Below are positions 1 through 5,624 of a stretch of 6,358 bases of DNA, one piece after another. Every line of letters begins with the position of its first letter. The stretch's first letter is position 1. Source of the stretch: an uncultured Pseudomonas sp. GTDB lineage: Bacteria > Pseudomonadota > Gammaproteobacteria > Pseudomonadales > Pseudomonadaceae. The notes beneath the pieces were generated by a model. It was not told the DNA's origin. It searched no databases and saw only the letters and a list, made by a program, of their open reading frames with translations. The stretch lies in NCBI GenBank assembly GCA_946886875.1, contig CAMPJN010000229.1, positions 1-6,358 of the forward strand. Reading direction: 5' to 3'. The translations under genes were made by a program, and so were the position numbers.

Positions 1-3
1 GCG

Positions 4-789
4 ATGAAGAACACCCAGTATGTGGCTCGGCAACCCGACGAAAACGGCTTTATCCACTACAGCGAAGGCGAACACGCGGTGTGGAACACCCTGATCACCC
101 GGCAGCTCAAGGTGATCGAAGGCCGCGCTTGCCAGCAATATCTGGATGGCATCGAACAGCTCGGCCTGCCCCATGAGCGCATCCCCCAGCTGGGCGAAGT
201 GAACAAGGTGCTGCAAGCCGCGACCGGCTGGCAGGTGGCGCGGGTGCCGGCGCTGATTCCGTTCCAGACCTTCTTCGAATTACTGGCCAGCCAGCAGTTT
301 CCAGTGGCGACTTTTATCCGCACGCCCGAAGAACTGGACTACCTGCAGGAGCCGGATATTTTCCATGAGATCTTCGGCCACTGCCCGCTGCTGACCAATC
401 CCTGGTTCGCAGAGTTCACCCACACCTACGGTAAGCTCGGCCTCAAGGCCAGCAAGGAAGAGCGCGTGTACCTGGCGCGGCTGTACTGGCTGACCATCGA
501 GTTCGGCCTGGTCGACACCCCGGCCGGACGCAGGATTTATGGCGGCGGCATCCTTTCTTCGCCGAAAGAAACCCTGTATTGCTTGTCCAACGAACCCGAG
601 CATCAGGCATTCGACGCCATCGAGGCGATGCGCACGCCTTACCGCATCGACATCCTGCAACCGCTGTATTTCGTCCTGCCCGAGCTCAAGCGCCTGTTCG
701 AACTGGCCCACGAGGACATCATGGCCATGGTGCAACAGGCCATGCACCTGGGCCTGCACGCGCCGAAGTTTCCGCCGAAAGCCGCCTGA
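4..789 (+). CDS. phhA: Phenylalanine 4-hydroxylase PhhA
   Basis: This is a cytosolic non-haem iron(II), tetrahydropterin-dependent monooxygenase that converts L-phenylalanine to L-tyrosine, the first step of Phe catabolism. At 261 residues it is full length for the compact bacterial enzyme, which lacks the regulatory ACT domain of animal homologues. The catalytic core is plain: PALIPFQTFFELLASQQFP at about 82-100, then FHEIFGHCPLL carrying the iron ligands His121 and His126, with the third ligand Glu166 in TIEFGLV. The substrate-side segment YGGGILSSPKE (about 179-189) is also intact. The ATG lies three bases into the window, so its ribosome binding site and promoter are not visible. In Pseudomonas the sigma54-type activator gene phhR normally lies upstream, which cannot be checked here. 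It heads the phhABC operon. The stop is followed at once by repeat sequence, separating it from phhB by 180 bases. Identity is essentially certain. Confidence 0.98.
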   Translation: MKNTQYVARQPDENGFIHYSEGEHAVWNTLITRQLKVIEGRACQQYLDGIEQLGLPHERIPQLGEVNKVLQAATGWQVARVPALIPFQTFFELLASQQFPVATFIRTPEELDYLQEPDIFHEIFGHCPLLTNPWFAEFTHTYGKLGLKASKEERVYLARLYWLTIEFGLVDTPAGRRIYGGGILSSPKETLYCLSNEPEHQAFDAIEAMRTPYRIDILQPLYFVLPELKRLFELAHEDIMAMVQQAMHLGLHAPKFPPKAA

Positions 790-790
790 C

Positions 791-826
791 GCGTCGGTTG
801 GGCTGATCCTGCTGAGCCAATAACCT
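791..826. repeat. Degenerate extra arm of the REP-like repeat after phhA
   Basis: The bases 792-806 (CGTCGGTTGGGCTGA) match 827-841 (CGTAGGTTGGGCTGA) at 14 of 15 positions in direct orientation, 35 bases apart. The stretch also folds loosely on itself (GGTT..GGCT with AGCC..AACC near 813-825). It begins two bases after the phhA stop codon. I read it as a decayed third arm of the larger repeat that follows. It could alternatively act as a weak attenuating hairpin after phhA, but there is no T-tract. Confidence 0.55.
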
Positions 827-943
827 CGTAGGTTGGGCTGAGCTCGGCGAAGCCCAACATGCCCAATATTGCGTTATTTGAGGATGTCGAGCGGAGCGCT
901 ATGCGCTCCCTGTTGGGCTTCGCAGGCTCAGCACCAACCTACG
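827..943. repeat. REP/BIME-like inverted repeat between phhA and phhB
   Basis: Two 33-base arms face each other: 827-859 (starts CGTAGGTTGGGCTGAGC, ends GAAGCCCAACA) and 911-943 (starts TGTTGGGCTTCGC, ends CCAACCTACG). The reverse complement of the left arm equals the right arm apart from a one-base gap on each side and one mismatch near the middle. Each arm is itself imperfectly palindromic (TTGGGCT with AGCCCAA). The 51-base centre contains a further hairpin at 893-909. Arrays of this kind are typical of extragenic palindromic repeats scattered through Pseudomonas genomes. The element lies within an operon, so it would be transcribed and could form a long stem between phhA and phhB, affecting mRNA processing or the PhhA:PhhB ratio (inference). 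No transposase is present, so a non-autonomous MITE-like origin is also possible. Confidence 0.8.
893..909. repeat. Perfect 7-bp hairpin at the centre of the repeat
   Basis: GGAGCGC (893-899) and GCGCTCC (903-909) pair perfectly around a three-base TAT loop. It sits between the two long arms, so the whole element could fold as a cruciform-like structure with a central stem-loop. No T-run follows, so it is not a canonical intrinsic terminator. Confidence 0.6.
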
Positions 944-957
944 CCCACCACCAATCT

Positions 958-963
958 AAGGAG
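958..963 (+). promoter_or_regulatory. Ribosome binding site of phhB
   Basis: AAGGAG lies six bases upstream of the ATG at 970. It decides the phhB start against the in-frame upstream ATGs at 859 and 901, which fall inside the repeat and have no comparable site. Confidence 0.85.
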
Positions 964-969
964 AATCCC

Positions 970-1323
970 ATGAGCCTTGCCCAAGCCAAATGCGAAGCCT
1001 GCCGCGCCGATGCGCCGAAAGTATCCGATGAGGAACTGGCCGAGCTGATCCGCGAGATCCCCGACTGGAACATCGAAACCCGCGACGGCCATATGGAGCT
1101 GGAGAAGGTTTTTCTGTTCCGTACCTTCAAACATGCCCTGGCCTTCACCAACGCGGTCGGTGCCATCGCCGAGGAAGTCGGCCATCACCCTGCCCTGCTC
1201 ACCGAATGGGGCAAGGTCACCGTGACCTGGTGGAGCCATGAGATGAAGGGCCTGCACCGCAACGACTTCATCATGGCCGCGCGTACCGACGAGGTGGCGA
1301 AAACCGCGGAGGGTCGCAAGTGA
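970..1323 (+). CDS. phhB: Pterin-4a-carbinolamine dehydratase PhhB
   Basis: This cytosolic enzyme dehydrates the 4a-hydroxytetrahydropterin released by PhhA to quinonoid dihydropterin, allowing cofactor recycling and avoiding 7-isomer formation. It is 117 residues, about the usual length for bacterial PCD/DCoH proteins. The family signature is intact: [20 protein letters not shown] with the active-site pair His72-His73, and the third active-site histidine at His90 in [14 protein letters not shown]. The N-terminal [19 protein letters not shown] is typical of Pseudomonas PhhB. The frame stays open upstream to an ATG at 859, but those 37 codons are repeat sequence; the strong AAGGAG at 958-963 and the conserved N-terminus fix the start at 970. 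The TGA stop overlaps the phhC GTG start. In P. aeruginosa PhhB is reported to be needed also for proper PhhA expression, a known dual role that cannot be judged from this sequence. Confidence 0.97.
   Translation: MSLAQAKCEACRADAPKVSDEELAELIREIPDWNIETRDGHMELEKVFLFRTFKHALAFTNAVGAIAEEVGHHPALLTEWGKVTVTWWSHEMKGLHRNDFIMAARTDEVAKTAEGRK
1308..1313 (+). promoter_or_regulatory. Ribosome binding site of phhC, inside phhB
   Basis: GGAGGG lies six bases before the GTG at 1320, within the last codons of phhB. It supports the GTG start and, with the GTGA overlap, translational coupling of phhC to phhB. Confidence 0.75.
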
Positions 1324-2513
1324 GCCATTTCAACCGGGTCGTCCGGGTGCCTGGCGACCCGATTCTCGGCCTGATGGACGCCTATCGCGGCGACCCCAAC
1401 CCGGCCAAGCTCGACCTCGGCGTCGGTGTGTACAAAGATGCCCAGGGCCTGACGCCGATTCCGCGGGCGGTGAAGCTGGCCGAGCAACGCCTGCTCGATG
1501 GCGAAACCAGCAAGAGCTATATCGGCGGCCACGGCGATGCCTTGTTCTGCGCGCACCTGGCCCGGTTGGTCCTAGGTGCGGACAACCCGCTGCTCGCCGA
1601 ACGCGCCGCCGCCAGCCAAACCCCGGGCGGCACGGGCGCACTGCGCCTGGCTGCGGATTTTATCGGCGCCTGCCTGCCCGGTCGCGGTATCTGGCTGAGC
1701 GATCCGACTTGGCCGATCCATGAAAGCATCTTCGCCGCCGCCGGTTTGTGCGTCGGCCATTACCCCTATGTCGGCGCCGATAACCGCCTGGATGTCGACG
1801 CCATGCTCGCAGCACTGGCTCAGGTGCCCCACGGCGATGTGGTGCTACTGCATGCCTGCTGCCATAACCCGACTGGCTTCGACCTCGCCCCGCGCGATTG
1901 GAAACGGGTGTTGGACGTGGTCAAGGCGCGCGAGTTGCTGCCATTGATCGACTTCGCCTACCAGGGTTTCGGTGATGGCCTGGAGCAGGATGCCTGGGCC
2001 GTACGGCTGTTCGCCGCCGAGCTGCCGGAACTGTTGATCACCAGCAGTTGCTCGAAGAATTTCGGCCTCTACCGCGAGCGCACCGGCGCTTTGTTGGTGT
2101 GCGCAGCCAACGCGGAGCAACTGGTGAATGTGCGCAGCCAACTGGCGTTTCTCGCCCGTAACCTATGGTCGACGCCGCCAGCCCATGGCGCGGCCGTGGT
2201 CGCCAGGATTCTCGACGATGCCGAATTGAAAAGCCTGTGGAGCAGCGAACTGGAGAGCATGCGTCAGCGCGTCGCCAGCTTGCGCGCCGGCCTGGTCGAA
2301 GCCTTGCAGCCTTATGGCTTGGCCGAACGCTTCGCCCATATCGGCGCGCAACGCGGGATGTTTTCCTATACCGGTTTGTCGCCGCAGCAGGTGCAACGGC
2401 TACGCGATGAATTCAGCGTGTATCTGGTCGGCTCGGGGCGGGCCAATGTCGCCGGCCTGGACGCCGAGCGCCTCGACGAATTGGCCAGCGCCATCGCCAC
2501 GGTGTGCCGCTGA
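1320..2513 (+). CDS. phhC: Aromatic amino acid aminotransferase PhhC
   Basis: This pyridoxal-phosphate enzyme of the aspartate/tyrosine aminotransferase class (fold type I) transfers the amino group of Tyr or Phe to 2-oxoglutarate, feeding 4-hydroxyphenylpyruvate into homogentisate catabolism. It has 397 residues, full length for the AspC/TyrB family. Visible PLP and substrate residues are TPGGTGALR (101-109), Trp131 in SDPTWPIH, Asn183 in CHNPTG, Asp211 and Tyr214 in DFAYQGF, the Schiff-base Lys246 in [13 protein letters not shown], phosphate-binding Arg254, and Arg374 in GRANVAGL, which binds the alpha-carboxylate. Arg280 in [12 protein letters not shown] sits where E. coli AspC has Arg292, so dicarboxylic substrates should also be accepted. 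The start is GTG, overlapping the phhB stop as GTGA, with GGAGGG six bases upstream. It ends the operon and converges on the next gene. Overall similarity to Pseudomonas PhhC is strong. Confidence 0.96.
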   Translation: MSHFNRVVRVPGDPILGLMDAYRGDPNPAKLDLGVGVYKDAQGLTPIPRAVKLAEQRLLDGETSKSYIGGHGDALFCAHLARLVLGADNPLLAERAAASQTPGGTGALRLAADFIGACLPGRGIWLSDPTWPIHESIFAAAGLCVGHYPYVGADNRLDVDAMLAALAQVPHGDVVLLHACCHNPTGFDLAPRDWKRVLDVVKARELLPLIDFAYQGFGDGLEQDAWAVRLFAAELPELLITSSCSKNFGLYRERTGALLVCAANAEQLVNVRSQLAFLARNLWSTPPAHGAAVVARILDDAELKSLWSSELESMRQRVASLRAGLVEALQPYGLAERFAHIGAQRGMFSYTGLSPQQVQRLRDEFSVYLVGSGRANVAGLDAERLDELASAIATVCR

Positions 2514-2527
2514 CCCCTGATCGGACA

Positions 2528-2569
2528 GGCGCGCGGTAAATCCACGCGCCGTATCCGCCAAGTCGGCGG
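2528..2569. terminator. Two small hairpins between convergent genes, possible terminator
   Basis: Two stems lie 15-56 bases after the phhC stop: GGCGCG (2528-2533) with CGCGCC (2545-2550), and CCGCC (2555-2559) with GGCGG (2565-2569). A third weaker pair, GCGCT/AGCGC (2584-2588 and 2595-2599), abuts the stop of the minus-strand gene. None is followed by a T-run on either strand. They may stall polymerase or protect 3' ends for both converging transcripts, but an intrinsic terminator is not demonstrated; Rho-dependent termination is the alternative. Confidence 0.35.
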
Positions 2570-2599
2570 TGATGAGGTATCGGGCGCTTTCACCAGCGC

Positions 2600-3925
2600 T
2601 CAAATACCCATCGCTGCCGCCGCGAAGCACAGCAATATCCCCATCAACATCGCCCCTACCCAAAAGCCGCCATGGCGCGCTTTGGGGAAAGCCCCGGGTC
2701 TGGCCTGCGACCTTTGCGCCGGTGCCGTCACAACAGACTGCGGAGGTTCGCTCTCCTGCTCCAGCGCATCGATCAAGCGCGCATTGAGCCTGGCCACGGT
2801 TGCGGCGACCGGAACGGGCAACGACGCCTCGGCGCAGAGTTCGCTGTTGGTGTAGCTGGCGATCACCTCGGCGACGCCTTTGCCGCGCTGGCGCAGCACA
2901 TCCAGACGTGCCCGCACCGTCAAGGTGAGTAACGAGCTGGCTTTAGCCAAACCCTGCTCGGCCTGAATCTGCTCCCACTCCTCACGCGCGCGCCGGTCGG
3001 CCAGGGCGTCCCAGAGCAGCTCCCCGAGTTCCAACTGGTACTCCGGATCGAGTACATAGGCGATCGGCGCCAGGCAAACACAGCGCAGTTCGCGCCCATA
3101 GGCCGGCAGTACACTCTGCGGCTGGAACAGGTAGTTCGCTTCGCTAGCCACCTGGTCGCCGAGCACCAGCTGCAAACCATCCCACTCCTGCGGACGCTGC
3201 AGCAATCCTGGTCGCCCGGACGCCTGATCGCGCGCCTGCAAGGCCAACAGCATTCTTTCCAGCAGTTCCTCGGCAACCCGATACAGCGGCTGGTCGGCAT
3301 GCAGCTGTTCAGCGCCGAGATAAACCTGATACCGCTCGCTGCCGACCCGCTCGATCAACATCCGTGGTTGGCGCGTGAGCAACCCTGGATAGGCCAGCGT
3401 GCGCACCGCCTCGGCCCCGGGGCGCAGGGTTACGGTCATGCTCGGCAACATCGCGCTGATCACCTCGGCGACTTCGGCATTGCGCGGATCGGCCAGGGTT
3501 TCGCGCAAGGTGGCCAGGCGGCCAGGCGGCGCCAGACGCTCGTGCAGCTCGGCGACCCCGACGCAGTGCGGCTCGTTGCTGGCCAGCATAAAGGTGCCCA
3601 GCACCAGCCCGGGCACCACCTGCCCGGGCGGAGCATCGCTGTCGGGATTGCTGGCGACCGCGGTCATTTCGCCCTTATCCAGACGCACATGGGCCTTGAG
3701 GTCGACCAGCAGGGGCTCGACATCCTGCGCCCGGCGCACCCGCTCGGGATACAGGTCGGCCAGAACCTGACGCACCAGGTAACCGGCCAAGGCCAGGAGC
3801 TGGGTGTCGGTTTCGGCTTGGCCGTCGATACTGAGGGTGAGATCGTTGAAAGCGCGGAAAGGCAAAGCCCCTTCGACGCTATTGGAATGAAACGGAGGTG
3901 TGGCGGCGATTGCTATAGATTTCAT
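2600..3925 (-). CDS. Uncharacterised tail-anchored membrane protein
   Basis: I do not recognise this 441-residue protein. There is no N-terminal signal peptide. Residues 1 to about 415 look soluble: mixed alpha/beta with helical, charged stretches (for example 211-232 and 296-350), and no enzyme motif that I can name. After a basic, proline-containing linker (about 395-418, RSQARPGAFPKARHGG) comes one hydrophobic segment, about 420-440, ending at the last residue. That is a tail anchor, which would leave the body in the cytosol. The ATG at 3925 has AAGGAT seven bases upstream. A TTG at 3982 would add 19 residues but has no ribosome site, so the shorter form is preferred. It converges on phhC and diverges from the DUF2254 gene across a 184-base gap, so it probably has its own promoter. 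Base composition and codon use resemble the neighbours, so I see no sign of recent transfer. The reading frame is well supported; the function is unknown. Confidence 0.85.
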   Translation of the reverse strand: MKSIAIAATPPFHSNSVEGALPFRAFNDLTLSIDGQAETDTQLLALAGYLVRQVLADLYPERVRRAQDVEPLLVDLKAHVRLDKGEMTAVASNPDSDAPPGQVVPGLVLGTFMLASNEPHCVGVAELHERLAPPGRLATLRETLADPRNAEVAEVISAMLPSMTVTLRPGAEAVRTLAYPGLLTRQPRMLIERVGSERYQVYLGAEQLHADQPLYRVAEELLERMLLALQARDQASGRPGLLQRPQEWDGLQLVLGDQVASEANYLFQPQSVLPAYGRELRCVCLAPIAYVLDPEYQLELGELLWDALADRRAREEWEQIQAEQGLAKASSLLTLTVRARLDVLRQRGKGVAEVIASYTNSELCAEASLPVPVAATVARLNARLIDALEQESEPPQSVVTAPAQRSQARPGAFPKARHGGFWVGAMLMGILLCFAAAAMGI

Positions 3926-3931
3926 TACAAC

Positions 3932-3937
3932 ATCCTT
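3932..3937 (-). promoter_or_regulatory. Ribosome binding site of the tail-anchored protein gene
   Basis: Read on the minus strand this is AAGGAT, seven bases before the ATG at 3925. It selects that start over the TTG at 3982, whose upstream region shows no purine-rich site. Confidence 0.65.
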
Positions 3938-3999
3938 GTGAATGAAGCTGCGCAAGATGCCAGCAAGATCATCCGCTAACAAGGCCAGACGCTGACAAC

Positions 4000-4015
4000 C
4001 TGACCGATCGGCCAG
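4000..4015. promoter_or_regulatory. 16-bp near-perfect palindrome, possible operator
   Basis: CTGACCGATCGGCCAG pairs at 7 of 8 symmetric positions; only 4003/4012 mismatches. Its place in the divergent gap, directly beside the TTGTCA on the minus strand, suits a dimeric regulator site for the tail-anchored gene or for both genes. I know no regulator with this consensus, and a chance GATC-centred palindrome is possible. Confidence 0.3.
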
Positions 4016-4042
4016 TACCCCCTGGGCACTACCAGCCGGACC

Positions 4043-4056
4043 ACCCGGTTCCGGGT
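4043..4056. repeat. ACCCGG-TT-CCGGGT inverted repeat
   Basis: ACCCGG (4043-4048) and CCGGGT (4051-4056) are exact reverse complements around a two-base spacer. The spacer is too short for an RNA hairpin of full length, so a protein-binding site is more plausible than a terminator. It lies 54 bases before the TTG start of the DUF2254 gene. Function is unknown. Confidence 0.35.
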
Positions 4057-4109
4057 CAGATGCCCGCTATCAATCAAATGACTGCTACTGTTGTCCAACC
4101 CTCACACCC

Positions 4110-5489
4110 TTGTCAGAGCAGCCAGTGACCAAGCCGTCGAACATTCTGTTTCGCGCCTATCAGCGCACCCTCCACAGTCTGGCGTTCTACCCATCGTTGA
4201 TAGCGCTGGGCTTTCTCGTGCTGTGCTTGCTGAGTATTTCGCTCGAATACCAACCCTGGCTGATGGCGCTGAAAGCCCGCGTCGAGGTCGGCCTGGTACG
4301 CGATGCGGAAAACGCCCGGCTGATTCTCGGTACCGTGGTCGCCGGAATCATCTCGCTGATGGTGTTCAGCTTTTCCATGGTGATGGTGGTATTGAATAAC
4401 GCCTCCTCGGCGCTCTCGCCGCGCCTGATCCCCGGTCTGGTGAGCAGCAAGAGCCACCAGAAGACGCTCGGCGTGTACGTCGGCACCATTCTCTATGCCT
4501 GGTTGCTGACCACCACCATCGAACAGGGCAGCGCCGATCGCGTGCCCAGCCTGGGCGTACTGATCGCTTTGGTGCTCGGCATCGGCTGCCTGGGTTTGTT
4601 CGTCTATTTCATCCGCTCGATTTCCCAATCGATCCAGGTCGAACACATCCTCACGTCGATCTTCCATACCACCGAGCACAAGCTCGAAGCGCACGCCGAC
4701 AAGCATGCGAACTGCTCCACACCGCTCAGTTGGCCGACCGATCAGGCATGGCCGGTGACCTGCTCGGCGCGCAACGGTTACTTCAAGGAACTGAACACCA
4801 CGCTACTCAATCAGTTGCTTTGCAAACACCAATTGCACATGACGCTACAGGTGCATCGCGGCTTCTTCGTAGTGGCCGGCCACCCGCTGTTCAAACTCGA
4901 CCGAGAAGTCGAAGAGTCAGTCCGGGAAGAACTACTCGATTGCTTCGATTTCTTTATTGAGGAATACGTCGGTTCCAACTATTTCTTTGGCTGCAAGCAG
5001 ATTTCGGAAATAGCAGTGAAAGCGCTCAGCCCGGGAATCAACGATCCAGGTACCGCGATCAAGGCGATCGACCTGCTCAGCGTATTGATGGTCAAGCGCA
5101 TGGCGTTACCCGACTGGGATATGGCGCCTTTGCGAGATCAGGCGCCGCGCCTGTTTTACTGCGAGTTGCCATTCACAGAGCTACTGCTGCTAGTCTACGG
5201 GCCGATTCGCAACTATGCCGCGGGCGATGTCCTGGTCCTTGGCACACTGTTGCAGGCGTTCAAGAATCTGCTTCACGAGGCACGGCACAGCGACCGGCAA
5301 CTCGAACTGCGACAGCATGTCTGTAGCGTGCTCGAAGCGGCCGACCGCAGCCTCGCCGAACTCATCGACCGCGACGCGATAAACGCCCAAATAGCGCGCA
5401 TCAACGGCATTGGCCATCGCCAGTTTCCCGCGCTGAAATCGCTGCAGCCGGTGACAACACGGCACCTTCCACGCAACCCAGAGGCATAA
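4110..5489 (+). CDS. DUF2254 family membrane protein
   Basis: This is an integral inner-membrane protein of unknown function, assigned to the DUF2254 family from its layout and signature. There are four hydrophobic segments in the N-terminal part (about 24-46, 72-97, 120-139, 147-169), then a soluble C-terminal domain of nearly 290 residues. The conserved segment ALSPGINDPGTA at 305-316 (family form ALSPAINDPFTA) and SPRLIPG at 103-109 support the assignment. Length, 459 residues, is usual. The start is uncertain: no in-frame ATG precedes the first membrane segment (the first ATG is codon 53). TTG at 4110 gives the longest form but has no ribosome site; GTG at 4125, five codons later, has a weak AGAG six bases ahead and would give 454 residues. 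Either keeps all four membrane segments. It is transcribed away from the tail-anchored gene and appears monocistronic, with a 135-base gap before the next gene. The biochemical role of the family is not established. Confidence 0.9.
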   Translation: MSEQPVTKPSNILFRAYQRTLHSLAFYPSLIALGFLVLCLLSISLEYQPWLMALKARVEVGLVRDAENARLILGTVVAGIISLMVFSFSMVMVVLNNASSALSPRLIPGLVSSKSHQKTLGVYVGTILYAWLLTTTIEQGSADRVPSLGVLIALVLGIGCLGLFVYFIRSISQSIQVEHILTSIFHTTEHKLEAHADKHANCSTPLSWPTDQAWPVTCSARNGYFKELNTTLLNQLLCKHQLHMTLQVHRGFFVVAGHPLFKLDREVEESVREELLDCFDFFIEEYVGSNYFFGCKQISEIAVKALSPGINDPGTAIKAIDLLSVLMVKRMALPDWDMAPLRDQAPRLFYCELPFTELLLLVYGPIRNYAAGDVLVLGTLLQAFKNLLHEARHSDRQLELRQHVCSVLEAADRSLAELIDRDAINAQIARINGIGHRQFPALKSLQPVTTRHLPRNPEA

Positions 5490-5624
5490 CCTCCGCAAAA
5501 TAAATCAATCTGGGTTTATATATAAAATAATTGTTTTAATTCAAATACTTAACCAACAACCCCTACCCCACCCGGCGCGCTTAAGGCTTGCTATCGAAGC
5601 GATAGTTCCCTAGGGTAGTTCGCC
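5490..5624. promoter_or_regulatory. Intergenic region with AT-rich island upstream of the MFS gene
   Basis: Bases 5497-5552 contain only 8 G/C in 56, in sharp contrast to the GC-rich genes around them. The island includes a 12-base palindrome, TTTATATATAAA (5515-5526), and TAAAAT/TATAAA sequences resembling -10 boxes, but no well-spaced -35 on the plus strand. On the minus strand TTGAAT (near 5539-5544) precedes TATATA/TATAAA by 16-18 bases, a possible antisense promoter. Such AT-rich DNA is also a usual target of MvaT-type silencers or an UP element. No GC-rich hairpin with a T-run follows the DUF2254 stop, so no intrinsic terminator is seen there. Confidence 0.4.
5591..5605. promoter_or_regulatory. 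Perfect CTATCG-AAG-CGATAG inverted repeat, possible operator
   Basis: Two exact 6-base arms (5591-5596 and 5600-5605) flank a three-base spacer, 19 bases before the ATG of the MFS gene. It overlaps a weak -35-like TTGCTA (5588-5593) whose partner TAGGGT at 5611-5616 is a poor -10. The position suits a repressor operator or a leader hairpin controlling the transporter. No regulator is in view, and the assignment is inference. Confidence 0.35.

Larger units (their letters stand above)
3926..4109. promoter_or_regulatory. Divergent intergenic region with two palindromes
   Basis: This gap must hold the promoters of both flanking divergent genes. I find no convincing sigma70 pair for either. On the minus strand a TTGTCA (3993-3998) is a fair -35, but the nearest -10-like GATGAT sits 19 bases away. 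Two inverted repeats stand out: a 16-base near-palindrome at 4000-4015 and a 6-2-6 repeat at 4043-4056, each listed separately. The promoter assignment is positional inference. Confidence 0.4.

Noticed and set aside
280..759. 159-codon minus-strand open frame opposite phhA
   Set aside because: It is the shadow of a certain phhA coding sequence; no ribosome site or recognisable product.
859..969. N-terminal extension of phhB from the ATG at 859 (37 extra codons)
   Set aside because: These codons are repeat sequence with no ribosome site, while AAGGAG stands six bases before the ATG at 970 and the conserved Pseudomonas PhhB N-terminus begins there.
2514..2599. Bidirectional intrinsic terminator between phhC and the minus-strand gene
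   Set aside because: The stems are short (5-6 bp) and none has a T-run on either strand, so only a low-confidence hairpin entry was kept.
3299..3979. 226-codon plus-strand open frame opposite the tail-anchored gene
   Set aside because: It is complementary to a better-supported frame. Its translation is low-complexity and rich in Gly, Gln, His and Arg, as expected for the antisense of GC-rich coding DNA. The minus-strand frame has a ribosome site, a clean membrane tail and extends further on both sides.
3926..3982. Longer form of the tail-anchored protein starting at TTG 3982
   Set aside because: No ribosome site precedes the TTG, whereas AAGGAT lies seven bases before the ATG at 3925.
4113..4706. 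197-codon minus-strand open frame within the DUF2254 gene
   Set aside because: The plus strand carries a recognisable family with four membrane segments. The antisense translation is rich in Gln, His, Arg and Asp with no recognisable domain.
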